A program made the translations under genes and the position numbers. DNA of 64,000 nt, taken from contig BCIX01000001.1 in the NCBI GenBank assembly GCA_001600095.1, positions 2,108,001 through 2,172,000 on the forward strand, given 5' to 3'. The notes beneath the pieces are model-generated. The model saw only the letters and a list, made by a program, of their open reading frames with translations, did no database searches and was not told the DNA's origin. Of this stretch, positions 22,601-35,035 are shown one piece after another. Position 1 is the first letter of the stretch; the number at the start of each line of letters is the position of its first letter. The stretch is from Bullera alba (Eukaryota > Basidiomycota > Tremellomycetes > Tremellales > Bulleraceae).

Positions 22601-25174
22601 TGACATTGCCCTTCTGAACTCGTCATCTCCCTCCCGTCTAGGTCGTTGCGGTGGGCCATTCCTCTGTTGCTGTTGACCCTGTTGCACGTCCTGCGATTCG
22701 GATCTCGATACCACGCTGGGGTTGATGGGCGGTGCGAGAGGTGCCAACGGTGCCATGGGCTGCATCTGCATAGGAGGCGATTGTGCAAGCTCATTCAGAC
22801 GATCCGATGACACTGGCGGCGAGGCAGCTCGAGCTAGACTGTCCATCGATGCGGATGGCGCTAATGCCTTTTTGACTGATTGCGGTGTGTCGGACGCTTT
22901 GACTGGCTGTGCTTGCTGATTTGGCCAATCCGACACACGGGGCTTGACTTGCCGAGGGGGTTGATTGTCGGGGGGATATTTGATTTTGCCTAAGATTATG
23001 GTCAGCTGTGTACGACGCTATAGCAACCCCAGCTTACTTGTGTCCAAGACGTGCATGAGCGTAGGGTCATCCTTGACCTGTGGTGAGGACGCATTGGCTT
23101 CGCCTCCCACGACGAAGATCTTCCCGTGGGCAGCGACCATAGCGTGGCCTGAACGGGCGGTAGGAGCCGGACCCATATTCTGGAACATGTACCATCGCTG
23201 GTCTACATGGACGTCAGCTGACGGTCTGGACTCCGAAAACTTCCAAGCTTACTGGTGATCCTGAATGCTGCTAAATCCCCGAGATCTTTGCCATTCACAT
23301 CCCTTCCTCCGAAGATGTACATGACATCGTCTACGACGGCGGCTGCGTGACCTTCTCTCGGAACCGGGATGTAGCCAATACAGCTCAGCTCTGTCCATGC
23401 ACCAGTCGCAATGTCGAAGGACCAGGTGTCGTTGTAGTGGTACATTCCGTCTGTGCCTCCGAAGAGGTACAGCTTTCCCTGGTGAGCAATCAGGACATGG
23501 CCAGTACGTTTGGGAGGAGCCGGTGTGGTGTAATTGATCTGTTCCCAAACATGCTGTTTCTCGCTTGATACTGAGAGTAGGGAACATTTAACACACGCGA
23601 AGTATTATGCCCCGGTAAATCGACTTACGCTGTTTGATATCATATGCCCAGAGGTCATTCATGAACGATCCCTCGGCTTGGCCTCCAAAGACGAAGAATC
23701 TCGTGTCATGCATCGCCGCAGCGTGACCATATCGCCCGATAGGCCCCGGAGTGACCGGCACATTTGTCCACTCTTGCGTTCCTGTATCGAAGTCAGCAGT
23801 GTTCTTTGACCTTCGACTCCAAACTTGGACTCACGCAGATCGAGAATGTACAAGCTCTCATCTTGCGAATCGTCCTGCTTGACTTTGGTGTCTCCGCCCC
23901 AGATCAACATGATTCGATCGGCGATCGCACTGGCATGTCCAACTCTCGGCACTGGCGCGTCGCCTTTCGTCTTGACTGGCATCGTGGTGCAATCCCTCAC
24001 GTCCATTGACCAAAGATCATTCTTCACGCTCTCGTGTACCAATCCTCCGAACAACAGCATATGTCCGGAATGCGATGGGAAAGCGGGCACGGACAATCCA
24101 TATCGCGGGAAGGGGGACTGAGGTGCTGATGGAGGAGACGTCTGCGCTGGATACAGCTTCAACGGACGCGTGGCCCATGGGTACGAGGTATTAGGGACCG
24201 TAGATTGGCGGTTTGGTGTCGAAGCCTGGTTGTTGAGATTGGTGGATGATGAGGAATGTCCTGCTTGGTAGGCGGGCCCGGCGGCAGGATTGCCATTGTC
24301 GCCTTGGTAAGCTGGGTTGATGGGATATTGAATGTTCCCAGGCTGTCCAGGCTGCATCTGAGCCTAGAGGAGAAGTCAGAGAGGGAATGCGGCAAAGATC
24401 AAAGATCTCGCTACGTACTGGGTTGGAGGTCATTCTTCTGCCATTGACCATCTGCGGTCCATTGATGTTCGGCCCGTTAGGCGATCCATATGACCCTCCA
24501 CTACTTGCTTGTCCTATTCCCACCTGACTTCCATTTCCTACTTGGCTTGGTCCTCCGCCAATTCGCGGACCGTTCATCTGAGGCGTGGTACTGTTGAAAG
24601 CGGAGGAGGATTTGCGAGGACGTGTCATGGTGGCAGTATAACTCATACGTCAGTCGTTGCTCCTTCAGACTAGCGACGCGACATGTATGAGTGGCAGTGT
24701 CGGGATGAGATTGACAAATGAGACACGAATGATGGAAGGAGAGGACGAGGATGATGGGTTGACGCGTGTCTGGGTGTGAAGATTGACTGATCCCAGCGAT
24801 CACAACAGGGAGTAATCTCGCGCATCCGATCGCAGGGGATCAATAGACAGCAGGTCGGCGAGGGGCTGGACTCTCCGACGACAGGAAGGCGTGCGAGATG
24901 AGAAATCGAGCCCGTCACGACATTGCAGGCCAGATTGAAATAGGAGAGAAGGGACTCGAAGCTTGAAGTGTGTCCAAAATCCAAAGCAGCCATCCTTCTC
25001 ATCATCTCTTCCGAGTTCCGTAATCCTCTCGATATCATCTCACAACGTTACTCACGTTACAGGCGGGCTGCTGGTGTTGATGGGCGACTGATGCTCGGCC
25101 AAAGGCCCGGAAACGGGCACGGCGCCGGTCGCACCCTCTTTGTCTTTACTCTGCTTTCTCTTGAACAGCGACAT
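19694..25174 (-). CDS. Kelch-repeat / coiled-coil cell-polarity protein (Tea1/Kel1 type)
   Basis: Tea1/Kel1-type proteins mark growth sites at the cell cortex. Exons on the minus strand: 25056-25174, 24419-24590, 23835-24363, 23629-23781, 23253-23570, 23038-23202, 22079-22989, 20900-22028, 20435-20844, 19941-20384, 19694-19885; 1513 residues. Exons 3-6 carry at least five kelch blades (for example HMLLFGGLVHES, RVGHASAIADRIMLIWGG, RFFVFGGQAEGS, KLYLFGGTDGM, DVMYIFGGRDVNG, KIFVVGGEA). A Pro/Ser-rich linker follows, then about 700 residues of heptad-rich coiled coil. The first exon (MSLFKRKQSKDKEG...) joins in phase across a 465-nt intron. The ATG at 24628 is an alternative start, but it lies inside that intron. 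The start is less certain than the rest. Confidence 0.85.
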
Positions 25175-25865
25175 GGTGTTCTATTGTGCCATCGGTCAAG
25201 TTGTCGCCAGCGTTGTTCCTCTCCCGCCTTCTTGCTGATGCCAGGAATACGTCGGATCGAAAGGTAGATGAGTGGGTATCGAATGTTGTTTGGTCGTCGA
25301 GGATAGCGTAGCAAGGTTTGTTGGCGAAGAGGTGTTTTCGCTAAATCGAATACCAAATCACCGTGCGTTCATCCAACGCGTCCGGCCGGAGGTGGTCTCT
25401 GATTAACTGATTTCGACGCGACGGCTGATGGTGATGTCTCTGGATGCGGGTGATAGATGTAGCAGGGGAGACAGCTAGTCGCTGCAGTACGAGTACAAGT
25501 CTTGATCCTCACTGACTCGACCCACCTTTGGTCCAAAGGACCCCGTGCATTCTTCGCTGTTAGAGGACGCAGCTAATCAGCAAACCAGAGGCTAACATCG
25601 ACAATTCAGGGGTGATTAGACTTGCGCGTAATCGCTCGCTGCTTATTTACTCCTCGCTTTCGAAACAGCCAATGTTTGCCACTTTGGGTAAAGACCACAA
25701 TGACTGGGAGCTTGCCTTGGGCGCTCGTGACTGATAGCCTCTGACAGCCTACATGGGCCTGCAAGAGCTCTACATGCTTTCTCTATGATCATCCCCTTTG
25801 TGCACTGCATTCTTGCTAATCCTGTATCCAATGTTCATGCGTTGCTTCTCACTCTCAACCTCCCC
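25175..25865. promoter_or_regulatory. Upstream region of kelch gene / 3' region of glycerol kinase
   Basis: 691 bp between tandem minus-strand genes. Only short motif-free frames; no specific site recognised. Confidence 0.35.
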
Positions 25866-28662
25866 TCAGTCGACCTTGGCCGCCCCTTCCTCCTTCTCAA
25901 ACTCTTCCTCCGCCTCATCCTCTTCTTCCGCCGTATGCCACTGCTTGGCCCGCTCGACAGCCCGTTCCCATCCTCTGATCTTTTTCAGACGGTGCTTCTC
26001 CTCGTACTCGGGCTCAAAGATGGTAGCGTCGGCCGTATTGACTTTACTCAACGTGCCTTCAGAGTCAGTCAGGTCCCAGCCAAAGAGCTTGAGCGCGTGG
26101 CCGGCAAGTAGCGCAGATCCAAGAGCGGTCGACTCTCGCATGGCCGGTCGAGCGACTTTGAAACCGCCAATCTGGGAGGTGTCAGCGTTAATCCACTTAA
26201 AGGCAGCTGACAGCAGACTCACATTCGCTTGCAACTGCATAGCCAGGTCGGAGTTGGTCACACCACCTAATAGGAAAGTTAGGTTGATACCAGATTTGGA
26301 CTTCCGCGTGTACTCACCGTCCACCTTGAGTGTGTCCAGTCTGACGCCAGACTCCTTCTCAATGACGTCCAACACTGCTCGGGTTTGATAACAAACCGCT
26401 TCTAGCGTTGCCCTGGCGATATGAGCGGAAGTGGTGTACGCTGTCAAACCAATAATTGTTCCGGTCTAGTGTTTCGTCAGCTCGAGATCCTGTCTCTGAC
26501 AATCAATCACTCACAGCTTCTCTGTCCCAGTATGGAGCCAAGAGACCACTGAACGCAGTGACAAAGTACACGCCTCCGGTGTCTGCCACCGAACCCGCAA
26601 GCGGATCCATATCCGACGACTCTTCGATCAAGTTGACTTGGTCTCGCAGCCTAGGACAGGGTCAGCTGGCAATATAAATCTAAGGATCAGCTTGCTCGTA
26701 CGCACCATTTAATGGCAGATCCCGCCACGGCTATACTACCCTCGAGCGCATAGACCGGCTTGCTATCAGGACCCGGCTGGTATGCCACAGTGGAGATCAA
26801 TCCGTTTTTGCTCCTGACAACATCTTCACCAGTGTTGAACAGCACAAACGAGCCAGTACCATATGTGTTCTTAGCTTGACCCTTGTTCAAGCACTTGTTA
26901 CCGACAAGAGCGGCCTGTTGGTCGCCAACGATACCGGCGATAGGAGCGCCAGTGATCGTGCTGCCGAAATTCTCGTGAATTTTGCCGTAGACCTCGGATG
27001 AGGACACGATTCGAGGTAGGATAGAGGCTTTGAAGCCGAAGAATCGGAGTAGAGGTGGATGCCATTTCAACGTCTTGAGCGAGATCAGCAATGTTCGAGA
27101 GGCGTTGGTGACATCTTGAATGTGTAGACCGCCGTCTTTCCGGCCAGTCAGGTTCTGAGCGAGGTAAGCGAAATTCCCATTGTTGAGATCAATGATACTC
27201 ACGTAGACTAGCCATGTGTCGACGGTGCCGAACATGAGGTCATCATTCTCATGTGCCTGGTGGACTTCTTTGTGATGATCCAGCATCCACCGCAGCTTGA
27301 TGGCTGAGAAGTAGGTTGACAATGGGATACCGGTGCTGAAGGTCACATCAGCTCATATCGTCGGGACTCGAGTATGCGACAGCTTGTTGGAGTGGCCCAC
27401 TCACATATCCACCAAGCCCTCTTTGCCTTTTCTTCTACGCTGAGGCGCGCCATTTTCCTTGCCCCGGCCAGCCAGACCCAGCCCTTGCATCACTTTGCCC
27501 ACTTGACCGACAATCCCTTCGGCTTCTCCGTCGACGTGAATCTTGCCCTGCTGTCCAATGGCCGCTTCTTCTGTGCCCGTACCCATCTGGGCTTCCGCTT
27601 CTATCGATTCCGCGGCGAAATCCTCATCCTCCTCGTCAATCTCGATACCCTCTTCCTCCAGTTTCTTCTCGAATTGTCGAACAACACCGTTTGTACGAGC
27701 ATCATCCCAGACGATGGCGTTACACAAAGGTTGCCCGGTGGCTTTAGACCAACATAGCGTAGTTTCTCTCTGATTGGTGATTCCTGCAAGACAAAATCAG
27801 CGCAACGATACTTTGACGGGTAGAATGCATACTCACCTATACCCTTGATACTCTCCTTCTTCCATCCCATCCACTCGAGCTTCTCGACAGCCTTGTTAAT
27901 ACACTCCCTCATGCAGTCCACGAGATCCTCGGGGTTCTGCTCGTGCCATCCAGCATGGGGAAGAATTTGCTCGAATTCGGCCTGGTGTTCGCAAATGATC
28001 TTTGCGTACTGGTCAAATACGATAAAACGAGTAGACCTAGATACAATCAGCGACTTCCTTCGGGCCATATGGAGCTCCGTGCGCTATACTCACGTGGTAC
28101 CGCAGTCGACACTGCCGACAAACTCTCCCATTTTCAACTCCCTCTTCGTTTCCAGCGCGCTCATGGAAAAGCCACCTAGCCCGCTATGGGGCATATGGTG
28201 TCCACTGGCACTGCTGACACTCTGCCTCCTCGATAGCTCTGGGTTGGCGTTGATGCTATCATTGCCGAGGGGTAGAGTCGGCGAACCCGCTCTACTCAAC
28301 AGGGATGGAGTGGAAGGTCCGCTGAACTCAGCCTTTTGCAAGGGCCTTGGACCGCTGACCATCGATGAGCGTCTACTGAGAGACATAGGCTGTGGAAAGG
28401 CGAAAGAAGTTCGTCGACTGCCCGGTCTTGAGGGATATGGAGATGTGGTTGGCGAGGCATCCGAGGGAAAGGCAGGTCCTGCAGAGTCCAATGTGCTAAA
28501 GGTAGGCCTGTGGGGTATGGGGCCGGATTGGTATGCCGGCTGATGGGTCGGCTGAGGGAGGTGATGATGGGTCTGATGACCGTCCTCATTGGCTAATTGC
28601 ATTTGAGCCATATTGGGTCGACTGGAGGTCATTCCCAAATCCGAAGGTCGTCTCTGTGCCAT
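25866..28662 (-). CDS. GUT1: Glycerol kinase (FGGY family) with N-terminal extension and acidic insert
   Basis: It phosphorylates glycerol to sn-glycerol 3-phosphate with ATP. Exons on the minus strand: 28094-28662, 27837-28036, 27405-27783, 27203-27335, 26706-27154, 26515-26650, 26318-26465, 26223-26266, 25866-26171; 787 residues against about 500-620 in most homologues. Family motifs: [102 protein letters not shown] and [16 protein letters not shown]. About 185 residues before the kinase domain are Ser/Pro/His-rich. About 90 residues, Glu-rich then Gly/basic, interrupt the domain just after WDDARTN. Both regions lie inside in-frame exons, so they are not simple intron misreads. Confidence 0.95.
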
Positions 28663-29602
28663 CGTGGAAGGTCGTGTACGCTGTGTTGTACGTCCAGTCG
28701 GGGCAAAGAGTGTAGTGTTCTTTAAACGTCAGCTGACGTTGGGCACCAGAAATCTTGGAATTGTTGATAAGGCAACGAGATGGTAAGACCACAAGAGATG
28801 GGTAGGGTGTTGAAGAAGAGCGTTTGGGTCGTTTTGGTGACAGACCCAGCGAGTGGTGCACCTGCAGTGAGTGGAGGATAACCGGGGTAAAAGATTAGGA
28901 GCTAGGAATGGTCATCCAGGGTGGTTTGCGGCAGACGCTGCGACGGTCGCAGTCAATGTCGTAATTTCCAGCTGACCCGACAACGGAGACAAGCGAGAGA
29001 CGCGGGGTCGAGGGAGAAGCGGAGATTGTAAGAGCCGCTATCACGGTGAGGGGAAGGCTGAGAATAAAGCTCTTCAGCGAGAGTTCTTCGTTGAGTTGTG
29101 TCTGTTCTGACGGCGCAGGAGCTCACCTAGGCTTCAGTACTCAGGCCTGCCTGTTGTCGTGCTTGGAAACGGTTCGAAACTGCGCTGAGATAGTGACTGA
29201 CCTGACTGAAAAAGGTGGATATCTTATACGGAAGCGAGGGCCGCTCATGACGGTGCCGGGAATGCCGGCCCGGCCTTCGGGGTGCCGAATGTATTTTGGG
29301 GAAACTAGGCGTGGGGCTGCGCTCAGTCGCCTATGCTCACAAAATAGGTGTCCGGATCATACTGTACTCGGAACGCGTTCATCAAATTACGTACGCGAGA
29401 TGCGTGACATGAAACACACAGCGTCCAGCTGCTAGAGCGAGCAGCAGCTCTGAAGAGATGGCGATGGGCGAGGTCTTCAGTTGAAAGTCGAGATCTGAGA
29501 TTGGTAGCTTCGTTAACACCCCACCGATACACGAGAGGCTGGTCAAAAGAATCCCTCGGCTCGACAGAATCCTCGTGTCTGAGTCTAAGAGTGCAGTCTT
29601 CG
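28663..29602. promoter_or_regulatory. Divergent promoter region GUT1 / GT90
   Basis: 940 bp between divergent genes. The frame of the GT90 gene stays open back to about 29501 without an ATG, so 29603 is the first possible start. No specific site recognised. Confidence 0.4.
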
Positions 29603-32090
29603 ATGGGACCTTCGTCAAACAGAGGCACCTCGCCCAAACGAGATAGAGGGTACCCCAAGCCGAACTCGTCCTACAATGGTCAATTTCAAAATCCCTTCCC
29701 CTCATCCGCGTCCTCCAACTTTCCACTCTCTGGCCCTAGCGGAGGCAGCTCAGGTATCGGATCGTTACACGTCCCTCGACCTGTCAAGAAGCCTCGGAAG
29801 ATCATATACCTCCTGGTGATCTTCTTCTGCCTGTATTGGTTCGGTATACGTCATGGACTAGGTATCGAGCGGATACCCCCACCACCGCTTGGCTATGCCA
29901 TCAAAGGTGGGCGCAGAGGGAGGAAGAGTAGTCTGGTATGGGAGAAGAATGGCATGGCGCAGTTGAACCCCAAATCGACAGGAGGAGGAATTAACGAACA
30001 TCCAATATACGAGTTAATGGAGAAGGCAGAAGAGAAATGGGAGACCCTACTATCGCAACAATCCAGAACACTACCAGCCGCTGTGGAAGCTTATAAGAGG
30101 AAATACCATATCGATCCTCCTCTCGGCTTCGACCAGTGGTTCGCCTTCTGCCAGCAGAACAATGTGACAATAGTGGACGACTTTGATCAATTGATGAAGG
30201 ATATACTACCGCACTATGCCCTGAAACCGGAGACGTTCATCAAGCGGTCTCAAGCGCTGGAAGGGACGGCCTTCACCTACGCTCTAGATGTGAGGAAGGA
30301 TAAAATCGACTTGACGGGAGAACGAGCTTGGAGCGCCAGGCCTAGGCACATTCAAGGATTGATAGATGGTTTCAAGGGAGCGCTCCCAGACGGGTTCTCG
30401 CTCAAGGTCATCGGAAGCGATCATGATACCGGGAGCACTATCCTGGGTAGCGACCAGAGGGATCGGGCGATGCAACTGGTCAAGGAGGGTAAATGTAGGT
30501 AGCCGTGCCCCTGAGATTGAAGCAGATTGGAACTGACGCGAGATACTTGTTAGACTTTGACGACGCAGAGCTGGCGCAGCTGGAAGATCCGAATAGAACA
30601 ACGGCATGGGGATGGTTTGTGAGTATACCCGACATTGGAGAGAGGCAACATACTGATCCAGTCGTAGAAAGCGTGTCCGCTTACTTCTCCGGCGAACATC
30701 CGACCAGGTTCTGAGAACGCTACCCACGACGTCCTCCGTGAGTCCTGGGTAGACGCTGTGAGGAGGGCAGTAACTCACGGTGGCGGCTAGCCAAATCATT
30801 CATCCACGACCACTTGCCCACAATGGACTTCTGCGAGTTTCCGCAACTGAAGCGACTACACGGAGCTATGCAGTGAGTCTAGACCGGTCGTATCGAAAGT
30901 GCCGGGACTGACAGACCGCCCGCAGTATCGACTTTGCCGAGCGTTCTCCCTCGATCTTGAAACCGATTCTGGTCTTATCAAAGTTCCCAGCCGACTCGTC
31001 GTTCCAGACCACCCCTATTGAGGGGTATATGAACATTTCGCAGTCCGACCTGCCCTATTTAGGTCACTGGAACGAGAAGACCGATCACCGGTTGTTCTGG
31101 CGAGGTTCTACGACTGGAGGGTACAACGTGCATCGAGACTGGAAGGAGAGCCATAGGATGAGATTGCATCTCATGATCAATGGGCCCAAGGGTGGTGACG
31201 TGTGGTGGGACCAACAGGCGAAAGAGATCATGATTCCAGATGGAAAGGGGAGCTTTGAGATGGTGCGACGTTGGGGCAGGGTTCTGTCAAAGGCGTATGC
31301 CGATGTCAAACTGTCTGGACAACCAGTACACGTGAGCGAGATCTGTGTTTCGAGCTGCAAGAGGAGGACAGGCTGAAGGCTAGGTGCAGTGTCCGACACC
31401 CGATCTGTGCAAGGAGATCGCATCTACGATAGAATTTGGGGAGAAGATCTGGCCTGATCAAGCGGCAGTGTATCGATACGCTTTGGACGTCGACGGAAAT
31501 GGATGGTCTTCCCGTTTCCACCGCTTGCTTGCTAGCGGCAGTCCAGTGATCAAGTTTACGATGTTCCCAGAATGGCATATGGTGAGTGTGGTGGTCAGGC
31601 TGAAGATGCTCAAGCTGATACGTTGGGTCATCAGGAATGGCTGAGTGAGTATCGTCTATGCTAGCACAATATAGGCAACGACTGACACCTGTCAGCCCCT
31701 TGGTACCATTACATACCCCTCAAGCCCGACTATTCCGATCTGTACGACATCATGGCCTTCTTCGTTGGGCCGGTGGACGAAGAGGGCAATGTCGACGAGT
31801 CGAGAGGTCATGATGTGAGTCCCTTCGGGCATCATTCTGAGCGATACTGGAGCTTATGTCATGTCCGCCGCTCGCAGTACCTGGCGCGGAAGATCGGTGA
31901 AGCTGGTCAGAGATTCGCAGTCGAGCATTGGTCCTGGACCTCGATGCAGGCCTATGTGAGTGAACATGGCACCTTACTCGGTCCGATGCTGATTTGGTAG
32001 ATGTACCGCTTGCTGCTGGAGCTACGTCGGCTGCAGACCGTCGACCGCGCCTCGATGAGTTACAAACTAGCAGACACAGCAACCGGCTGA
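29603..32090 (+). CDS. GT90 (CAP10-like) glycosyltransferase, type II membrane protein
   Basis: GT90 enzymes are Golgi/ER glycosyltransferases; in Cryptococcus this family includes capsule-related CAP10 and a xylosyltransferase, but the substrate here is unknown. Exons: 29603-30494, 30554-30618, 30668-30737, 30791-30872, 30926-31331, 31390-31581, 31635-31644, 31696-31814, 31878-31955, 32001-32090; 667 residues. A short Ser/Pro-rich cytosolic tail precedes one membrane anchor (IIYLLVIFFCLYWFGI). The luminal domain shows GWFKACPLTSPANI, SFIHDHLPTMDFCEFPQLKRLHG, HRLFWRGSTTGG, ALDVDGNGWSSRFHRLLASG and PWYHYIPLKPDYSDLYD, diagnostic for GT90. Exon 7 is only 10 nt; it is needed to give FPEWHMEWLTPWYHYIPL. 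Confidence 0.92.
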
Positions 32091-32789
32091 TCGCGACGAT
32101 CTCCACAGCCTTGTCGAAGGGTATACGATCGGTGGCGATCGTCCCTTTCACGGCGTCCTTTACGATTCATCATTTCATTGTACTCGTAGTCGTAGTCATA
32201 CTCGGACTATGATCATTGCATCTATAGATTGGCTCATGGATCAGCAGCATCGTGTCACTGCCACAGAGCACAACGGGAGTTCGATGCTGACTTGTGCCAC
32301 GTGCCGGACCGAACTGTTCCGAAAATGCGGCGTGACGACCACGGAATCAAACCGATCGTTGTGCTGGGGAAAAGGCGCACGAGCCAAGGACTTAGATTGT
32401 CAGCCAGGGTGAGGGGAAAAAAGTCTGGGCGGCAAAGAGGTGAATCTCGCTCGTGGATTCCGGCTCGCTCCACTGATCATCCAGGCGTCCTATCACCGAT
32501 TCCCCTATTCATCCCGCTGTCGATCGTCTGGTTGGTCCCTTTAACCTTCCATTCTCCTCTCTTCATCAATCCATCTCTCCCATTCACCTCTTTTTCGCAA
32601 ATCCTCAACACAAAAGCAAGAGGAGTTCAGCTACACCAGCAGCTGTAGACAACACCCTCCTCCCTACCCGCTTGCCCACACGTTCCTACACGTAAAAGGT
32701 GAGTCGTGCTCATGGAAATCCCTCGTTCCACGTTTCTGTGGTGGTGGCGACCTTCGAACGTTACTGATATCTGCTGCAGCACAATCGCC
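32091..32789. promoter_or_regulatory. Promoter and CT-rich leader of the desaturase gene
   Basis: 699 bp between tandem plus-strand genes. Positions about 32480-32690 are pyrimidine-rich, as in leaders of highly expressed basidiomycete genes. A probable leader intron runs 32699-32779 (donor AAAAG/GTGAGT, acceptor CTGCTGCAG), ending 10 nt before the ATG. Confidence 0.55.
32699..32779 (+). other. Probable 5'-UTR intron of the desaturase gene
   Basis: Donor GTGAGT follows CGTAAAAG and acceptor CTGCTGCAG comes 10 nt before the ATG at 32790. A CTGATAT sequence before the acceptor could serve as the branch. The sequence fits a leader intron; no transcript evidence is available. Confidence 0.55.
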
Positions 32790-34185
32790 ATGTCCGCGAC
32801 ACTGCGACAACGCGCCCCATCCCCTCCTGCAGGTCAGGTCGAGAAGGACCAATTGATCCGCGAGGCTGAGGAGAAAGAGCTGAACGAGGGCCAGAAGTTT
32901 GTTCTGCCAAACTACACGGTCAAGCAGCTGCTCGATGTTATCCCAGCGCACTGCTTCCACCGATCTGCGCTTCGATCCTCCGTCTACGTCCTCCAGGATG
33001 TCGTCGTGATTGGTGCTCTGGTCTACGCCTACTTCCACATTGACTCGTTCCTCTCCCGATTCAACCTCCCCGCCGCGGCATTCTACGCCGCCAAGACGAT
33101 CCTCACGTTCGGATACATCGTCATGACCGGTTTCTTCGGTACAGGTCTTTGGGTCATTGGACACGAGTGCGGTCACCAGGCCTACTCTAGCTCCAAGCAG
33201 GTCAACAACTCTGTCGGATGGGTCATTCACTCCCTGCTCTTGGTCCCATACCACTCTTGGAGAATTTCCCACGCTCGACACCACGCCGCTACCAACCACC
33301 TTACCAGAGATGAGGTTTTCGTGCCAAAGACCCGAAAGGAGTACAAGGCGCCACCTATCAAGGAGGAGGGCGAGATCCTCGGCATGACGTGAGTCAGACG
33401 ATGTAGTTTTCAGGGCAACGCTGACGCGAGATTACAGTGTCTCCGAGTTCAGGCAGAGCGAGCTGAAGGAGGCTCTGGAAGACTCCCCAATCATGATCTG
33501 CTACAACCTCTTCATTCGACAGGTCTTTGGATGGCCAGCATACCTCATCATGAACGCTTCCGGTCAGCGACACTACCCCAAGGGCACGAACCACTTCACC
33601 CCTTCGTCGATCATCTTCAAGCCGGCCCAGTTCCTGCAGATCATTGCTTCCGACATCGGTGTCTTTGCCACTCTTGCTGGTCTCGCTTACTGGTCGTACG
33701 CTCGATCGTTCACCGAGATGATGATCGTCTACTTCATCCCTTACCTGTTCGTCAACAACTGGTTGGTTATGATCACCTTCCTTCAACACACCGACCCCCT
33801 CCTGCCCCACTACTCTGCCAACAAGTGGACCTTCGCCCGAGGCGCTCTCTGCACTGTTGACCGAAAGTTCTTCGGATGGATCGGCCCCGTCGCCCTCCAC
33901 GGTATCGCCGAGACCCACGTTGCTCACCACATCTCGTCCAAGATGCCCCACTACCACGCTTGGGAGGCCACAGAGGCTCTGAAGACTTTCCTCGGTCAAC
34001 ACTACCATCAGTCCGACGAGCACATCCTGAAGTCCTGCTACAGGATCTACAAGACTTGCCTCTTCATCGAGGAGGGTCAGGATGTCGCCTTCTTCAAGGA
34101 CGCCAACGGTCTTGCTCAGAAGGTCGGAGTGGAGGAGACTGGAAACGTTTCCGACTCTGGTGTCGACATGGGAGAGGCCAAGTAA
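32790..34185 (+). CDS. FAD2: Delta-12 (oleate) fatty acid desaturase
   Basis: Membrane di-iron enzyme of the ER that inserts a double bond at carbon 12 of oleoyl lipids to make linoleate. Exons 32790-33388 and 33438-34185 give 448 residues. The three histidine boxes are present: HECGHQ, HARHHAATNH (HxxHH) and HVAHH. Several hydrophobic segments surround them, as in FAD2-like proteins. The pattern HECGHQAYSSSKQVNN is typical of delta-12 rather than delta-9 or delta-15 enzymes, but delta-12/15 bifunctionality cannot be excluded. Codon use is strongly biased to C-ending codons, which suggests high expression. Confidence 0.93.
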
Positions 34186-35035
34186 ATTGGATCTTCGTTT
34201 TCAACCTAACCAGCTCCACACCTTCCCCCAACACGCACAGCGCTCTTTGAGAGTGAACAATATAGAATAGCCGGACGCGGGATCCGAATTCAGGTTAGAC
34301 TATACCATAGACAGCTCAAGAATCGTCATAACGACCCAGCTTCAGAGCTGAACAACCAAACCCTTTCACGACACACTTTCTTTTGGCATCACATTGTTAT
34401 ATACATACAACATACATGGGATGAATCGGTTCCCACTTGTGTGCTATGCTGCAGTCGTGGCTGAGGCTAGCTGCTGGGAGTATAGACGAAGACACCATTG
34501 CGCTCTATCGCGCTATCGCTTATCTAGAGATAAGATGTGGCGCTTTCTCGTGGAGTGCGAGTTTTGCGGGGACCCCTGAATTGGCGAACAATGGACCGCC
34601 AGCTGTCCGCCACCCATTCATGCGGCGTTGACTGGACTCACACCCACCTATAGTATCTGGCACTGCTCGCTCATTCGTACTGTCTGCAGCTGCTTTGTCG
34701 CTGGAACCGAGGTGACAGGTCAGGCGCATGGCAACTAGGAGGGACCGGTGACACTCAATTTCTGAAACACCGGCCACTTTCGATCCTCTGCCTCGTACCT
34801 GGTCGGCTGCCACGACCAGCGACTGGCGGGTTGGTGACCAGCGATCGACCGTCCCCCTCGATCACCTTCCTTTCACGCATTCTGGTCCCGTCACCACGCC
34901 CCTTCCTCCCCTTTGACCTTCCTCTTACAATTCGACAATCCTGCATTCCTTGACACGATCTACTGAAGCTCGATCACCCGACAATCCGACTCTCATTTCC
35001 TGTACATCCTCTTCTTCTCCTGAACTCGAGCCAGC
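34186..35035. promoter_or_regulatory. 850-bp intergenic region with palindromic GATA sites
   Basis: It lies between FAD2 and the next plus-strand gene. Positions 34519-34534 form a perfect inverted repeat, CTTATCT-AG-AGATAAG, two opposed GATA-type sites. It overlaps an 18-nt sequence repeated at 57190-57207. No gene seen. Confidence 0.4.

Noticed and set aside
29603..32090. Naming the GT90 gene CAP10 or calling it a capsule gene
   Set aside because: GT90 is a broad family with several paralogues per tremellomycete genome; nothing in the sequence or neighbours fixes the substrate.
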